Shown: positions 34,605 to 43,178 of the stretch, one piece after another
How the letters are laid out: each line of letters begins with the position of its first letter
How positions within the stretch are numbered: the first letter of the stretch is position 1
From: Paraclostridium hominis
Lineage (GTDB): Bacteria > Bacillota > Clostridia > Peptostreptococcales > Peptostreptococcaceae
Reading direction: 5' to 3'
Assembly (NCBI RefSeq): GCF_014306135.1
Contig: NZ_JACRWD010000001.1
Coordinates: forward strand, 620,001 to 684,000
Length of the DNA stretch: 64,000 bases
Made by a program: the position numbers and the translations under genes
Notes under the pieces: model-generated
Told to the model about the DNA's origin: nothing
What the model saw: only the letters and a program-made list of their open reading frames with translations
Database searches by the model: none

Positions 34605-35783
34605 ATGTCTAAAAAACTTTTAGGAATGGAATTAAAAAGATTAGAAGATTGTAGTGGGATAAATACAGCAAAAGAAATAGTTCAACAACCCAGTACATGG
34701 AGAGAAGCTGTAAAAAATTTATACAATAATAAAAATAATATAAAAATATTTTTAGAAGAATTTTTATCTAAAGATAATTATAGAATTATATTAACTGGAG
34801 CAGGTACATCTGCATTTGCAGGAGAAACATGTGAACCTTACTTAACTAAGATATTAAATAAAAAAGTAGAAGCTATAGCTACAACAGATTTAGTAGCAAG
34901 CCCCAAAAATTATTTTATAAAAGATATACCAACACTTTTAATATCTTTTGCAAGGTCTGGTAATTCCCCAGAAAGTGTTCATGCTGTTAATTTAGCCAAT
35001 GAACTTGTAGATGAGCTTTATCAAGTTGTAATAACTTGTAATGAAAATGGCAAGTTAGCATTAAATACTAGAGAAGATGAAAAAAGTTTATTGCTTCTTA
35101 TGCCACCACAAACTAATGACTTAGGATTTGCTATGACTAGCAGCTTTACGACTATGGTACTAAGCTGTATAGGAATTTTTAACATAAACAATATAAATGA
35201 TTTTACTAAAGATGTTGAAAATTTATCAGCATCTGTTGAAAGATTTATAGAAAATAATATAGATAAAATATCTAATTTAACAGATGAAGATTTTGAAAGA
35301 ATAATTTATTTAGGATCAGGAACTAGTAAAGGTATAGCTAGAGAAAGTGCTTTAAAGGTTTTAGAATTAACAGCTGGAATAGTTAATGCAAGTTATGATA
35401 CACCTTTAGGTTTTAGGCATGGACCAAAATCTGTTATAAATGATAAAAGCATAACTACAATTTATATATCAAATGATAAATATACTAGATTATATGATAT
35501 AGATTTAGCTAAAGAAATTTTAGCACATAGAAAAGGTGACAAAGTTGTACTGGTAGGGTGTGATATAGAAAATAGTTTAAAAGAAAAAGCAGATTATGCA
35601 TTTGATTTAGAAAAAATAAATTATACAGTAGGTAATGAAGCATTACTTCCACTTCAGCAAATTGTCTTTGGACAGATATTATCATTTTTAAAATCAGAAA
35701 ACTTAGGAATAACGCCGGATAATCCATGTCCAACAGGTGAGGTTAATAGGGTTGTTCAAGGTGTAGTAATTTATAATTTATAA
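34605..35783 (+). CDS. SIS-domain sugar isomerase/deaminase (AgaS-like)
   Basis: A 392-residue protein with two SIS domains. GAGTSAFAGE (about residue 66) and GSGTSKGIARESALKVLELT (about 237) are the sugar-phosphate binding loops. It resembles AgaS, the galactosamine-6-phosphate deaminase/isomerase giving tagatose-6-phosphate, in length and in the opening TAKEIVQQPSTWREA. It lacks a glutaminase domain, so it is not GlmS. The nearest ribosome-like sequence AGAAGGGG is 14 bases from the ATG, which is long. First gene of a four-gene operon. Confidence 0.85.
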   Translation: MSKKLLGMELKRLEDCSGINTAKEIVQQPSTWREAVKNLYNNKNNIKIFLEEFLSKDNYRIILTGAGTSAFAGETCEPYLTKILNKKVEAIATTDLVASPKNYFIKDIPTLLISFARSGNSPESVHAVNLANELVDELYQVVITCNENGKLALNTREDEKSLLLLMPPQTNDLGFAMTSSFTTMVLSCIGIFNINNINDFTKDVENLSASVERFIENNIDKISNLTDEDFERIIYLGSGTSKGIARESALKVLELTAGIVNASYDTPLGFRHGPKSVINDKSITTIYISNDKYTRLYDIDLAKEILAHRKGDKVVLVGCDIENSLKEKADYAFDLEKINYTVGNEALLPLQQIVFGQILSFLKSENLGITPDNPCPTGEVNRVVQGVVIYNL

Positions 35784-35798
35784 GAAGGAGGAAATAAT

Positions 35799-36674
35799 AT
35801 GAGTTTAATATCAACTAAAGAAATGTTATTAAAAGCTCAAAGAGAAGGTTATGCAATACCTGCATTTAATATACACAATTTAGAAACTATACAAGTAGTG
35901 CTTCAAGCAGCTAGTGATTTAAAATCACCTGTGATATTAGCAGCGACTCCATCGACAGTTAAGTATGCAAATGAAAATTACCTTTTATCTATAATAGAAA
36001 AAGGGAGTAAGTTAAATGATATACCTTTAACATTTCACCTAGATCATCATGAAAATGTCGAAGATATAAAAAATATAATAAAACTTGGTTGTAAGTCTGT
36101 TATGATTGATGCATCAAAATATGAATTTAGGAAAAATGTTGATATTGTTAAAGATGTAGTTGATTTTGCACATGAGTACGGGGCCACAGTTGAAGCAGAA
36201 CTTGGAAAGTTAGGTGGAGTTGAAGATGATTTAAAAGTAGATGAAAAAGATTCATTTTTAACGGATCCAAATGAAGCTTATGAATTTGTTAAATTAACTG
36301 GAGTAGATTCATTAGCAGTAGCTATAGGTACTGCACATGGTTTATACAAGAGTGAACCTAAATTAGATTTTGAAAGATTGGAAAAAATAAAAAGTTTAGT
36401 TGATGTTCCGCTTGTGCTTCATGGGGCATCAGGGGTTCCATATGAAGCAGTTCAAACTGCGATAGAAAAAGGAATTTGTAAAGTTAATATAGCTACAGAA
36501 CTTAAAATACCTTTTTCAAATGCTATAAAAGAATATTTTAATGAAAATCCTAATGCCTCAGATCCAAGACAATATTTAGTACCTGCAAAACATGCTATGT
36601 ATGATGTAGTAGTTGAAAAAATAAAAATGTGTAAGAGTGAAAATAAAGCAAATGATAACAGTTATAACATTTAA
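35799..36674 (+). CDS. Class II tagatose-1,6-bisphosphate aldolase (GatY/KbaY type)
   Basis: A 291-residue zinc-dependent aldolase. The catalytic/zinc region FHLDHHENVED (about 82-92), the conserved EAELGKLGGVEDD and the phosphate-binding VLHGASGVP are present. It splits tagatose-1,6-bisphosphate or fructose-1,6-bisphosphate; the context with an AgaS-type enzyme and PfkB kinase favours tagatose. The ATG follows AAGGAGG, 15 bases after the isomerase gene. Its 3' end overlaps the start of the kinase by 23 bases. Confidence 0.88.
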   Translation: MSLISTKEMLLKAQREGYAIPAFNIHNLETIQVVLQAASDLKSPVILAATPSTVKYANENYLLSIIEKGSKLNDIPLTFHLDHHENVEDIKNIIKLGCKSVMIDASKYEFRKNVDIVKDVVDFAHEYGATVEAELGKLGGVEDDLKVDEKDSFLTDPNEAYEFVKLTGVDSLAVAIGTAHGLYKSEPKLDFERLEKIKSLVDVPLVLHGASGVPYEAVQTAIEKGICKVNIATELKIPFSNAIKEYFNENPNASDPRQYLVPAKHAMYDVVVEKIKMCKSENKANDNSYNI

Positions 36675-37590
36675 TCCATCTATAGATAGATTATATAAAT
36701 TAGATAAATTTGAAATTGGCTCTGTGCAAAGAGCCAATTTTGTTAATCCAACAGCAGGCGGAAAAGGATTAAATGTAGCTAAAGTTTTAAAAAAACTTGG
36801 GGAAGATGTAAATTGTATAGGTTTTTTAGGTGGATTTAACGGCAAATATATAAAATCAGAGTTAGATAAAATAGGAATTAAAAATAATTTCACACAAATA
36901 AAAGAAGAATCTAGAATCTGTTTAAATATAATAGATTCAAATAATAAAAGTACTGAGATTTTAGAAAGTGGGCCAAATATAACTAAAGAAGAAATTGATG
37001 AATTTGAAAATTATTTGAGTGAAGTTTTAGAAGAAACTGAAATACTAGTTGCATCAGGAAGTTTAGCTAAAGGGTTACCTAAGGACTATTACTTAAGAAT
37101 AGGAAATTTATGTAGGCAAAAAAATATAAAATTTATATTAGATAGTAGCGGAGAAAGCCTAAAATTAGGTATTAATTCGAAACCTTATCTTATTAAACCA
37201 AACATTGATGAACTTGAAAATTTAAGTAAAGTTAAAATAAAAAATGTAGATGATATTATAAATATATCTAGGAGTATATTACTTAAAGGTGTGGAAAATG
37301 TTTGTGTATCTATGGGCAAGGATGGAATGGTTTTAGTAAATAAAGATTTTGTATACAAAGTAGAAATACCTAATATAAAAATTGTAAACCCTGTTGGAAG
37401 TGGAGATTCTAGTATAGCTGGTTTCTCATTAGGCACTTTAAAAGGATATGATTTAAAAGATACTTTAAAGCTATCAAATGCCTGTGGGATGTCAAATGCA
37501 ATGCATATATCAACAGGAGATGTAAATTTAGAAGATATAAATAAGTTTATAGATGAAATCAAAGTATATGAGTATGTTTGTAATGTTTAA
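36652..37590 (+). CDS. PfkB-family 1-phosphofructokinase/tagatose-6-phosphate kinase
   Basis: A 312-residue ribokinase-superfamily kinase. N-terminal TFNPSIDRLYKL, the di-glycine switch AGGKGLNVAKVL (about 35) and the C-terminal anion hole and base NPVGSGDSSIAGF (Asp in the GSGDS) match hexose-phosphate kinases LacC/FruK. It phosphorylates tagatose-6-P (or fructose-1-P) to the bisphosphate used by the aldolase. I chose ATG 36652, inside the aldolase end; a GTG 15 bases earlier sits in a weak AAGAG site. Translational coupling is likely. Confidence 0.88.
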   Translation: MITVITFNPSIDRLYKLDKFEIGSVQRANFVNPTAGGKGLNVAKVLKKLGEDVNCIGFLGGFNGKYIKSELDKIGIKNNFTQIKEESRICLNIIDSNNKSTEILESGPNITKEEIDEFENYLSEVLEETEILVASGSLAKGLPKDYYLRIGNLCRQKNIKFILDSSGESLKLGINSKPYLIKPNIDELENLSKVKIKNVDDIINISRSILLKGVENVCVSMGKDGMVLVNKDFVYKVEIPNIKIVNPVGSGDSSIAGFSLGTLKGYDLKDTLKLSNACGMSNAMHISTGDVNLEDINKFIDEIKVYEYVCNV

Positions 37591-37614
37591 TATACAAATA
37601 TAGGGGGAGAATCT

Positions 37615-38589
37615 ATGTATTATATCGGTGTAGATGGAGGCGGAACTAAAACGACCTTTACTATGATAGATAAAAAAGGTTATAAAATAGCACAGTATAA
37701 AACTAAAACAACACACTATGAACAAATAGGATTTACTGGAGTTGAAGATGTACTAAATGAGGGATTTAATAAAATTTTAGAAATATCAAATGTATCAAAA
37801 GATGATATAGAAAGTGTTTTTCTAGGATTACCAGGATATGGTGAAGTAAAAAGTGTAGCAACAAATATAGATAATATTGTAAAAAAAATATTAAAAGAGA
37901 TAAAGTTTAAAGTAGGAAATGATGTAGAAGTAGGTTTAGCTGGATCTTTAGCAGGTAAAGAAGGAATAAATATAGTAAGTGGGACAGGATCTATTGCTCT
38001 TGGTAAAGATTCAAAAGGTAAGACTATTAGATGTGGAGGCTGGGGAGATTATATTGGTGATGAAGGTTCTGCATATTGGATAGGTAAAAAAACTATTGAG
38101 ATGTTTTCAAAAGAAGCTGATAAAAGAATTGAAAGAGGTTTGATTTATAAAAATATAAAAGAAAAATTAAACATAAATGATGATTTTGATATAATTGATT
38201 ATGTTTTAAATGATATTAAAAAAGATAGAACTCAAATTGCACAGTTTTCTAAATTATGTTTTGAAAGTGCAATTTTAAATGATAAAAATGCATTAAGTAT
38301 ATTTAATGAAGCAGGCTATGAGCTTAGTTTACTTGTTAAAATGATAATAAATGAATTAGAATTTGATGGTGATATATTAGTTTCATATTCAGGAGGAGTA
38401 TTTAAAAGTGGAGATTTAATATTATCGCCACTTAAAAAACATTTAAATGAATATAATATAAAATTTATAAAGCCTATACTAGGCCCTGATATGGGATCTT
38501 GTTTATTAGCATATAAATTAAGCAATGAAAATATAAGTGAAAATATTATAAATAACATGGTTAATAATTTAGAATATAAGTTTGTATAA
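37615..38589 (+). CDS. BadF/NAGK-type N-acetylhexosamine kinase
   Basis: A 324-residue ASKHA-family ATPase. The phosphate-1 loop GVDGGGTKTTFTM (about residues 4-16), the NIVSGTGSIALG region (about 119-130) and RCGGWGDYIGDEGSAYWIG (about 140-158) are typical for N-acetylglucosamine kinase (BadF/BadG/BcrA/BcrD ATPase family). There are no cysteines for an iron-sulfur cluster, so it is a sugar kinase and not a dehydratase activator. It probably phosphorylates GlcNAc, GalNAc or glucosamine/galactosamine feeding this operon. ATG after AGGGGGA; terminator follows. Confidence 0.85.
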   Translation: MYYIGVDGGGTKTTFTMIDKKGYKIAQYKTKTTHYEQIGFTGVEDVLNEGFNKILEISNVSKDDIESVFLGLPGYGEVKSVATNIDNIVKKILKEIKFKVGNDVEVGLAGSLAGKEGINIVSGTGSIALGKDSKGKTIRCGGWGDYIGDEGSAYWIGKKTIEMFSKEADKRIERGLIYKNIKEKLNINDDFDIIDYVLNDIKKDRTQIAQFSKLCFESAILNDKNALSIFNEAGYELSLLVKMIINELEFDGDILVSYSGGVFKSGDLILSPLKKHLNEYNIKFIKPILGPDMGSCLLAYKLSNENISENIINNMVNNLEYKFV

Positions 38590-38590
38590 A

Positions 38591-38626
38591 TAAAAAATTG
38601 AGGAGTTTAAACTCCTCAATTTTTTA
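38591..38626 (+). terminator. Terminator of the amino-sugar operon
   Basis: AAAAAATTGAGGAGTTT with its complement. Confidence 0.9.
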
Positions 38627-38883
38627 TTTATACATAAATTTAGCATATGCAGTAGAAAAAATGTAAAAATAAAATTTTATATAGATACCTATAAAGTATA
38701 GTTTAATTAGCTGATTTCCTTGGAAATAAGAGTATAATGAGTTTTAATATTTTTAATAAAGTATATAATTTTTTATATAAATAAAATAAAATTTATATAA
38801 ATATCTTAAATAAAAGTATAAGACAATATTAATTTAAATATGTTAATATTAGGGTATAAATCTATTTAGAAAAAGGTGAAGAT

Positions 38884-40116
38884 ATGAAAGCAGAAATTAT
38901 AACAGTAGGAACTGAGATATTATTAGGGGATATTGTTAATACAAATTCTCAATTTTTAGCAAAAGAGTTAGCTAGTATTGGAGTAGAAGTTTATTATCAA
39001 GAAACAGTAGGAGACAATGAAACTAGATTATTAAATTTATTAGAAGAAGCTTTTAAAAGAAGTGATATAGTAATAACTACTGGTGGATTAGGACCTACTA
39101 ATGATGATATAACAAAAGAAATTGCAGCTAAATATTTTAACCAAGAATTAGTTTTTTATAGTGATTTATGGGAAAATATAAAATCCTATTTTGAAAAATT
39201 AGGACTAAAACCAACTGAAAATAATAAAAAGCAAGCTTACTTCCCGAAAGATTGTATTATACTAGATAATCCAAATGGAACAGCTCCAGGTGTAATATTA
39301 AAAAAAGAAAATAAAATGATAATATTACTTCCAGGACCACCAAAAGAAATGATTCCTATGTTTAATAATAGTGTTAAAAGTTATTTACAAAGTTTAACTG
39401 ACTACAAACTAGTATCTAAAACTTTAAGATTTATTGGTATAGGAGAATCTGAATTAGAAGAGAAATTAATTGATATTATTAATAGTCAAAGTAATCCAAC
39501 TATATCCCCATATGCTAAAGAAAATGAAGTTACTCTTAGAATAACTGCTAAGTCTAAAGATGATGAAAAAGCAAATGATTTAATAAAATCTATAGAGGAA
39601 AAAATTAAAGATAGAGTTGGTAAATATATATATGGATATGACGATACTACTTTAGAAGAAACTGTAGCTAAGTTATTAGTTAAAAATAATATGACTATAG
39701 CTGTAAGTGAATCTTGTACTGGAGGTATGGTTTCATCAAAACTTATCGATTATCCAGGTATATCACAAAGTTTTATTGAAGGATGTGTAACATATTCTAA
39801 TGAGGCCAAAATGAATAGATTAGGTGTTAAAAAAGAAACTCTAGATAAATATGGAGCAGTTAGTAGTGAAACAGCCATAGAGATGGCTGTAGGTATAGCT
39901 AAAAACTTAAATACAAATATTGGACTTTCTACAACAGGAGTTGCAGGACCAGGAGGCGGTACTGATGAAAAACCAGTTGGATTAGTATATATAGGTATTT
40001 ACATAAATGGAGATGTTAAAGTTAAAAAATGTAATTTTTCAGGAAGTAGAGATAAAATAAGAAGTAGAGCCACTAATGAAGCATTAAATTTACTTAGATT
40101 AGAACTTTTAAAGTAA
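38884..40116 (+). CDS. cinA: CinA family protein
   Basis: A 410-residue two-domain protein. The N-terminal MoaB/MogA-like domain (about 1-170) carries GTEILLGDIVNTNS and TTGGLGPTNDD, with LLPGPPKEM; the C-terminal CinA domain (about 250-410) has VSESCTGGMVSSKL and TTGVAGPGGGTDEKPVG. Known activities are ADP-ribose pyrophosphatase and NMN deamidase (NAD recycling). In some Firmicutes it is competence-linked; no recA is adjacent here. ATG after AAAAGGTG. Likely first of a three-gene run with short gaps. Confidence 0.95.
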   Translation: MKAEIITVGTEILLGDIVNTNSQFLAKELASIGVEVYYQETVGDNETRLLNLLEEAFKRSDIVITTGGLGPTNDDITKEIAAKYFNQELVFYSDLWENIKSYFEKLGLKPTENNKKQAYFPKDCIILDNPNGTAPGVILKKENKMIILLPGPPKEMIPMFNNSVKSYLQSLTDYKLVSKTLRFIGIGESELEEKLIDIINSQSNPTISPYAKENEVTLRITAKSKDDEKANDLIKSIEEKIKDRVGKYIYGYDDTTLEETVAKLLVKNNMTIAVSESCTGGMVSSKLIDYPGISQSFIEGCVTYSNEAKMNRLGVKKETLDKYGAVSSETAIEMAVGIAKNLNTNIGLSTTGVAGPGGGTDEKPVGLVYIGIYINGDVKVKKCNFSGSRDKIRSRATNEALNLLRLELLK

Positions 40117-40129
40117 AAGGAGTAGACAA

Positions 40130-40912
40130 ATGATAAAATATATATTTTGTGATTTAGATGGAACATTATACCACAATGGAATATCAAGAGAAGATGCTAA
40201 TTCTATAGAAAATATTGAAAATGAAGGCATTGTATTTAATATAGCTACAGGAAGGATATTTTCTCAAGCTGTAAGAATGACAAATAATGATATAAATATG
40301 AATGGATATTATATATGTGAAAATGGTTCATATATATATGATAGTAATCATAATTTAGTTTTTAAGGGAACTATAGATGATAATATAGTAAAAAAAGTAA
40401 TAGCTGAGTTTGATTCAGATATAGCAACTATGTATTTTAAGTTTAATGGAAAAGTTGTTTTATTAGAAGAAAATGATTTCTTTAAAATTTATACGAATGA
40501 GTATATAGTAGATAAAGAATTTTCAAATAAAGATACTTACGATAATTTAGTAGGAAATATAGGAATAGTTTCTCAAGATATAGAAGAGTTATATAGACTA
40601 GAGTTATTTTTAAAAGAAGAATTTGATGAAGTTTTAGATATATATTTTTCATCAGAGCATACTCTAAATTTAGTACCTAAAGGAGTGTCAAAACATGAAG
40701 CTATAAAAAAGGTATGTAAAATATTAGGAGCAAGTCTAGATGAAGTAGCTACAATTGGAGATTCTCCAAATGATATAAGTATGCTTAAAACTACAAAATA
40801 TAGTTTTGCAATGATAAACTCTAGAAAACAAGTTAAAGAAAGTGCTAACTATATTGCTAACTCTGTAAGTGATGCTATTACAAAAATAAAATATATAAAT
40901 AAAGAAATTTAA
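40130..40912 (+). CDS. Cof-type HAD phosphatase
   Basis: A 260-residue HAD-IIB hydrolase. Motif I is FCDLDGTLYH (about residues 6-13), motif II ATGR (near 38), a lysine in PKGVSKHEAIK and motif IV GDSPNDISML (about 218). Cytoplasmic, substrate unknown. ATG after AAAGGAG, 13 bases after cinA, so cotranscribed. It is only distantly similar in pattern to the HAD protein at 1082. Confidence 0.9.
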   Translation: MIKYIFCDLDGTLYHNGISREDANSIENIENEGIVFNIATGRIFSQAVRMTNNDINMNGYYICENGSYIYDSNHNLVFKGTIDDNIVKKVIAEFDSDIATMYFKFNGKVVLLEENDFFKIYTNEYIVDKEFSNKDTYDNLVGNIGIVSQDIEELYRLELFLKEEFDEVLDIYFSSEHTLNLVPKGVSKHEAIKKVCKILGASLDEVATIGDSPNDISMLKTTKYSFAMINSRKQVKESANYIANSVSDAITKIKYINKEI

Positions 40913-40928
40913 CAAATAGGAGGAATTT

Positions 40929-41495
40929 ATGAAAAAAATATTAGTTTTATTAGCTGATGGATTTGAAGAAATAGAAGCTTTGACAGTTGTAGATGTATTA
41001 AGAAGGGCAGATGTAAAATGTGATATGTGTTCAATGGATAATGATTATGTAAAAGGAACACATAATATACAAGTTAAAGCTGATGTAAATATAAATACTA
41101 TAGATATAAGTGAATATGATGGTGTAGTTTTACCAGGAGGATTGCCAGGAGCATATAATTTACGTGATAATCAAAAGGTAAAAGAACTTGTTCAAAATTT
41201 TAATGAAGATAAAAAAATAATAGCAGCTATATGTGCAGCTCCTGAAGCATTAGAAAGCTTTGGTATATTAGAAAATAAAAAATGCACATCATATCCTGGA
41301 TTTATAAAAGATAAAAATAAATTAGATTATATAGAAGATAAAGTAGTTGTTGAAGATAGTAATATAATAACTAGTAGAGGGCCAGCTACAGCTATAGAAT
41401 TTTCTTTAAGTATACTTAAAAAATTAGGTTATGAAGATAAATATATGGAAATTAAAGAAGATATGATGGTAAATTTCTATAATAGTTGTAAATAA
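40929..41495 (+). CDS. DJ-1/PfpI family protein
   Basis: A 188-residue DJ-1/ThiJ-type protein. The nucleophile elbow is AAICAAPEAL with Cys at about residue 105, the conserved Glu in FEEIEALTVVDVLRRA is near residue 15, and SRGPATAIEF is the DJ-1 signature near the end. Family members act as glyoxalase III/deglycase, chaperone or redox sensor; the YajL/DJ-1-like subgroup is the best fit. AGGAGG lies five bases before ATG. Last gene of the cinA run. Confidence 0.93.
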   Translation: MKKILVLLADGFEEIEALTVVDVLRRADVKCDMCSMDNDYVKGTHNIQVKADVNINTIDISEYDGVVLPGGLPGAYNLRDNQKVKELVQNFNEDKKIIAAICAAPEALESFGILENKKCTSYPGFIKDKNKLDYIEDKVVVEDSNIITSRGPATAIEFSLSILKKLGYEDKYMEIKEDMMVNFYNSCK

Positions 41496-41540
41496 AGAAA
41501 TAAAGTAGGTTTGAATTTAAACCTACTTTATTTCTTTATT
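41491..41540. terminator. Large bidirectional terminator
   Basis: Long perfect hairpin AATAAAGAAATAAAGTAGGT and its complement around GAATTT; it includes the last codons of the minus-strand regulator. Confidence 0.9.
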
Positions 41541-42899
41541 TATATGTTTTCGAATAAGTCTACTTGCCCTAGATTGAGATATATTTAGAGCTGTAGCAAG
41601 TTTATAAGAACTAGGATGATTTTCATAGGCTTTTTCTATTAATATTTTTTCATAGTTATTCATTAATATATCTAATGAACTGTTATCATCATTTTTTATT
41701 AAACTATCATGACTTAAAACTGATTTTGGCAAATTATCTATATCTATTGTATCAGAATTTGAAGTAACTAATATATTTTGAATTATATTTTCAAGTTCTC
41801 TTATGTTACCAGGATAATCATAATTTAATAAAGTATTTATAACTTTTGTAGACATAGTTTTATTTAAATTAAAAGATTTAGAGTATTTTTTAAAAAAATG
41901 AAAAATAAGTTCTAATAAATCTTCTTTACGATTTCTAAGTGGAGGAATTTTTAGTTCTACAACATTTATACGATAATACAAGTCTTCTCTAAATTTTTTT
42001 TGATTTACACAATCTAATAAATTTACATTAGTAGCAGATATAAATCTTATATCTACTTTTTTAGTTTTTACTCCTCCAACAGATATAAAAGTTTTATCTT
42101 GTATAAGTTGTAAAAATTTTGATTGTAATTCAGATGGAATATCGCCTATTTCATCTAAAAATAATGTACCTCCATTAGCTAATTCAACAAGTCCTAATTT
42201 ACCTTTTGAATTGGCTCCAGTAAAGGCTCCTGATTCATATCCAAATAATTCAGATTCAAGTAAATTTGGAGATATAGTAGAGCAGTTTATAGTTATAAAT
42301 GGTTTATTAGCTCTAGGGCTATTTAAGTGGATATGCTTAGCTAGTGTTGTTTTTCCACATCCAGATTCACCGAGTAATAAAACGTTAACATTAGTTTTAG
42401 CTACATTTTTAGATATCTCTAAAATTGATTTCATACTATTTCCCTTTATAGTAGTATCATTATATATTAATGATTGAGAATTACTTAAAGAATCTATTTT
42501 GTTTTTATATTCTTTAAGCTGATGTTTAGTATGTTTAAGACTATTTTTTATGGCATTTAATTCACTTATATCTCTAGAATTTTCAACTATAAATTCTATA
42601 TCACCATTTTTGTTAAATACAGGCGTTGCAGTTATTATAAGTGATTTTCCAGTTATAGTTTTTTGCTCCATAGATACTTTTTTTCCATGTTTAACTACAT
42701 AAGGAATTGGTGTTTGATTTGAGTAACCAGCTTCGTTTAAAAACATAGCGGTTTTACCTATCATTTCGTGTCTATTAATTCCATAATTAGATTCAAATGC
42801 TTTATTGCAATAAACCATATATCCATCTTTATCACATACAAATATCTCATCATGTGAAGCTTCAAGTATTTTTTCAAAGAAGTCATTATCATATATCAA
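41523..42899 (-). CDS. PAS-AAA+-Fis sigma54-dependent activator
   Basis: A 458-residue bacterial enhancer-binding protein. An N-terminal PAS domain (about residues 8-110, DEIFVCDKDGYMVYCNKAFE) senses an unknown ligand. The AAA+ domain has Walker A GESGCGKT, the sigma54-contact loop SGAFTGA and Walker B GGTLFLDEIGD. A Fis-type helix-turn-helix ends the protein (YKLATALNISQSRASRLIRKH). There is no receiver domain, so no phosphorelay. SD GGGGG favours TTG 42899 over TTG 42905. It is divergent from the EamA transporter, whose upstream region has a sigma54 promoter and repeats, so it almost surely controls that gene. Confidence 0.92.
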   Translation of the reverse strand: MIYDNDFFEKILEASHDEIFVCDKDGYMVYCNKAFESNYGINRHEMIGKTAMFLNEAGYSNQTPIPYVVKHGKKVSMEQKTITGKSLIITATPVFNKNGDIEFIVENSRDISELNAIKNSLKHTKHQLKEYKNKIDSLSNSQSLIYNDTTIKGNSMKSILEISKNVAKTNVNVLLLGESGCGKTTLAKHIHLNSPRANKPFITINCSTISPNLLESELFGYESGAFTGANSKGKLGLVELANGGTLFLDEIGDIPSELQSKFLQLIQDKTFISVGGVKTKKVDIRFISATNVNLLDCVNQKKFREDLYYRINVVELKIPPLRNRKEDLLELIFHFFKKYSKSFNLNKTMSTKVINTLLNYDYPGNIRELENIIQNILVTSNSDTIDIDNLPKSVLSHDSLIKNDDNSSLDILMNNYEKILIEKAYENHPSSYKLATALNISQSRASRLIRKHINKEIK

Positions 42900-42958
42900 T
42901 TTCAAATACCCCCAAAATTACTATTATGTATAAATTAACTTTATTATAGTATAGTGAT

Positions 42959-42974
42959 AAGTCAAAATCAACTT
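42959..42974. promoter_or_regulatory. Enhancer-like operator repeat 1
   Basis: AAGTCAAAATCAACTT, an AAGT-N8-ACTT inverted repeat. It is one of three copies upstream of the sigma54 promoter and also close to the activator gene start. Confidence 0.7.
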
Positions 42975-43010
42975 AATATCTAATTGAGATTTGTGGATTT
43001 ATAAATATAT

Positions 43011-43026
43011 AAGTCGAAATCAACTT
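43011..43026. promoter_or_regulatory. Enhancer-like operator repeat 2
   Basis: AAGTCGAAATCAACTT, 52 bases (five helical turns) after copy 1 and differing from it at one base. Confidence 0.7.
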
Positions 43027-43043
43027 GAATTAAATTGATATAT

Positions 43044-43059
43044 AAGTCAAATTAGACTT
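43044..43059. promoter_or_regulatory. Enhancer-like operator repeat 3
   Basis: AAGTCAAATTAGACTT, a perfect AAGTC-N6-GACTT palindrome, 33 bases after copy 2 and about 62 bases before the -24 element. Confidence 0.7.
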
Positions 43060-43120
43060 ATTATATATTTAGAGTATTGAACTTATATGAGATTTCAACG
43101 TATATAAAGTGAATTTATAT

Positions 43121-43136
43121 TGGCATGAGAATTGCT
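43121..43136 (+). promoter_or_regulatory. Sigma54 (-24/-12) promoter of the EamA transporter
   Basis: TGGCATGAGAATTGCT: the GG and GC invariant dinucleotides are ten bases apart and it differs from TGGCAC-N5-TTGCT at one base. It lies 43 bases before the ATG, downstream of three operator repeats. Confidence 0.88.
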
Positions 43137-43178
43137 TTAATAAAAAAGTAGAATAACTTAATAAAAGGGGGTAAGAAA

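Noticed and set aside
37615..38589. Benzoyl-CoA reductase/dehydratase activator (BadF family name)
   Set aside because: No cluster cysteines and the N-acetylglucosamine kinase-like motifs; context is sugar metabolism.
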